Source: Paenibacillus cellulosilyticus (GTDB taxonomy: Bacteria > Bacillota > Bacilli > Paenibacillales > Paenibacillaceae). Taken from it: a stretch of 64,000 nucleotides of DNA. How positions within the stretch are numbered: the stretch's first letter is position 1; each line of letters begins with the position of its first letter. The stretch covers positions 39,994 to 103,993 of the forward strand of contig NZ_QGTQ01000023.1 in NCBI RefSeq assembly GCF_003182255.1, written 5' to 3'. The notes beneath the pieces were generated by a model. That model was not told the origin of the DNA. It did not search any database and saw only the letters and a program-made list of their open reading frames with translations. Below, piece after piece: positions 63,687 through 64,000 of the stretch. A program made the translations under genes and the position numbers.

Positions 63687-63703
63687 TTGTTCTTTGAAAA
63701 CTG
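63687..63703 (+). promoter_or_regulatory. boxA-like antitermination site in the rRNA leader
   Basis: TTGTTCTTTGAAAACTG resembles the NusB/S10-binding boxA (TGCTCTTTGAAAA) found in rRNA leaders of Bacillales. Confidence 0.7.
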
Positions 63704-63759
63704 AACAACGAGCGAAACTGTCAGTTTAAATGTTTTAAATGAGCTAAACAAGCACTTCT

Positions 63760-64000
63760 TTTATGGAGAGTTTGATCCTGGCTCAGGACGAACGCTGGCG
63801 GCGTGCCTAATACATGCAAGTCGAGCGGAGTTGATGAGGTGCTTGCACCTCTGACGCTTAGCGGCGGACGGGTGAGTAACACGTAGGCAACCTGCCTGCA
63901 GGACCGGGATAACATTCGGAAACGAATGCTAATACCGGATACGCGATTTCCTCGCATGAGGAGATCGGGAAAGACGGAGCAATCTGTCACCTGTGGATGG
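63760..64000 (+). rRNA. rrs: 16S ribosomal RNA, 5' part (runs off the window)
   Basis: The mature 5' end is near 63760, recognised by GGAGAGTTTGATCCTGGCTC, then GACGAACGCTGGCGGCGTGCC and the TAATACATGCAAGTCGAGCG block. About 240 bases, ending within the V2 region. Helix sequences such as the V1 loop GAGGTGCTTGCACCTC and the CACGTAGGCAACCTGCC segment are of Paenibacillus type. The 3' part lies beyond the window. Confidence 0.97.

Overview
The window reads as a chromosomal segment of an endospore-forming Gram-positive bacterium of the Paenibacillaceae (Paenibacillus or a close relative). The evidence is the sporulation genes (spoVT, a spoVB-like flippase, yabP, yabQ, spoIIE), the Bacillus-type gene order from spoVT to lysS followed by an rRNA operon, strong AGGAGG ribosome binding sites with frequent GTG and TTG starts, U-tailed hairpin terminators, and a 16S rRNA 5' end of Paenibacillus type. 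Species cannot be named from this alone.

Region 1 (1-6.1 kb): the end of an FtsX-type permease gene, a PrsA-like foldase lipoprotein, a divergent AraC-regulator/methyltransferase pair and a membrane GGDEF protein. Region 2 (6.4-25.1 kb) is an accessory nitrogen-scavenging block: the urea ABC importer urtABCDE; a guanidine operon under a guanidine-I (ykkC) riboswitch, with an importer, two DUF1989 proteins, a biotin-dependent guanidine/urea carboxylase and allophanate hydrolase; and a nickel/cobalt ECF importer (CbiM, a PDGLE small subunit, fused CbiQ-CbiO). The promoters of all three units carry exact matches to the GlnR/TnrA box TGTNAN7TNACA: two at urt, two at the guanidine operon and one at cbiM. 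The simplest model is that nitrogen limitation induces uptake of urea and guanidine together with nickel, which a urease encoded elsewhere would need, while guanidine itself gates the guanidine operon.

Region 3 (25.4-46.6 kb) is conserved sporulation, division and housekeeping backbone: spoVT, yabM, mazG, HU, rqcP, yabP, yabQ, divIC, yabR, spoIIE, yabS, yabT, tilS, hpt, ftsH. It is interrupted by lineage-specific genes: two minus-strand genes after spoVT, two more between rqcP and yabP, and an orphan basic protein plus an S-layer-anchored protein after spoIIE. Region 4 (46.7-61.0 kb) holds de novo NAD synthesis (nadABC), coaX, hslO, a second PrsA-like foldase, cysK and the p-aminobenzoate/folate operon (pabB, pabA, pabC, folP, folB, folK, a small HTH gene), then dusB. 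Region 5 (61.0-64.0 kb) has greA, lysS, three stacked rRNA promoters, a boxA-like site and the first ~240 bases of 16S rRNA.

The features most worth attention are the co-regulated GlnR/riboswitch nitrogen block, a CbiQ-CbiO fusion that keeps an internal ribosome binding site, a 68-bp hairpin-forming tandem repeat before folB, a 231-bp element with inverted termini before dusB with a diverged relative inside the guanidine operon, a VWA domain with its halves in swapped order (YabS), and a histidine-phosphatase-like protein with an altered catalytic motif. No CRISPR array, intact insertion sequence, prophage or tRNA gene was seen.
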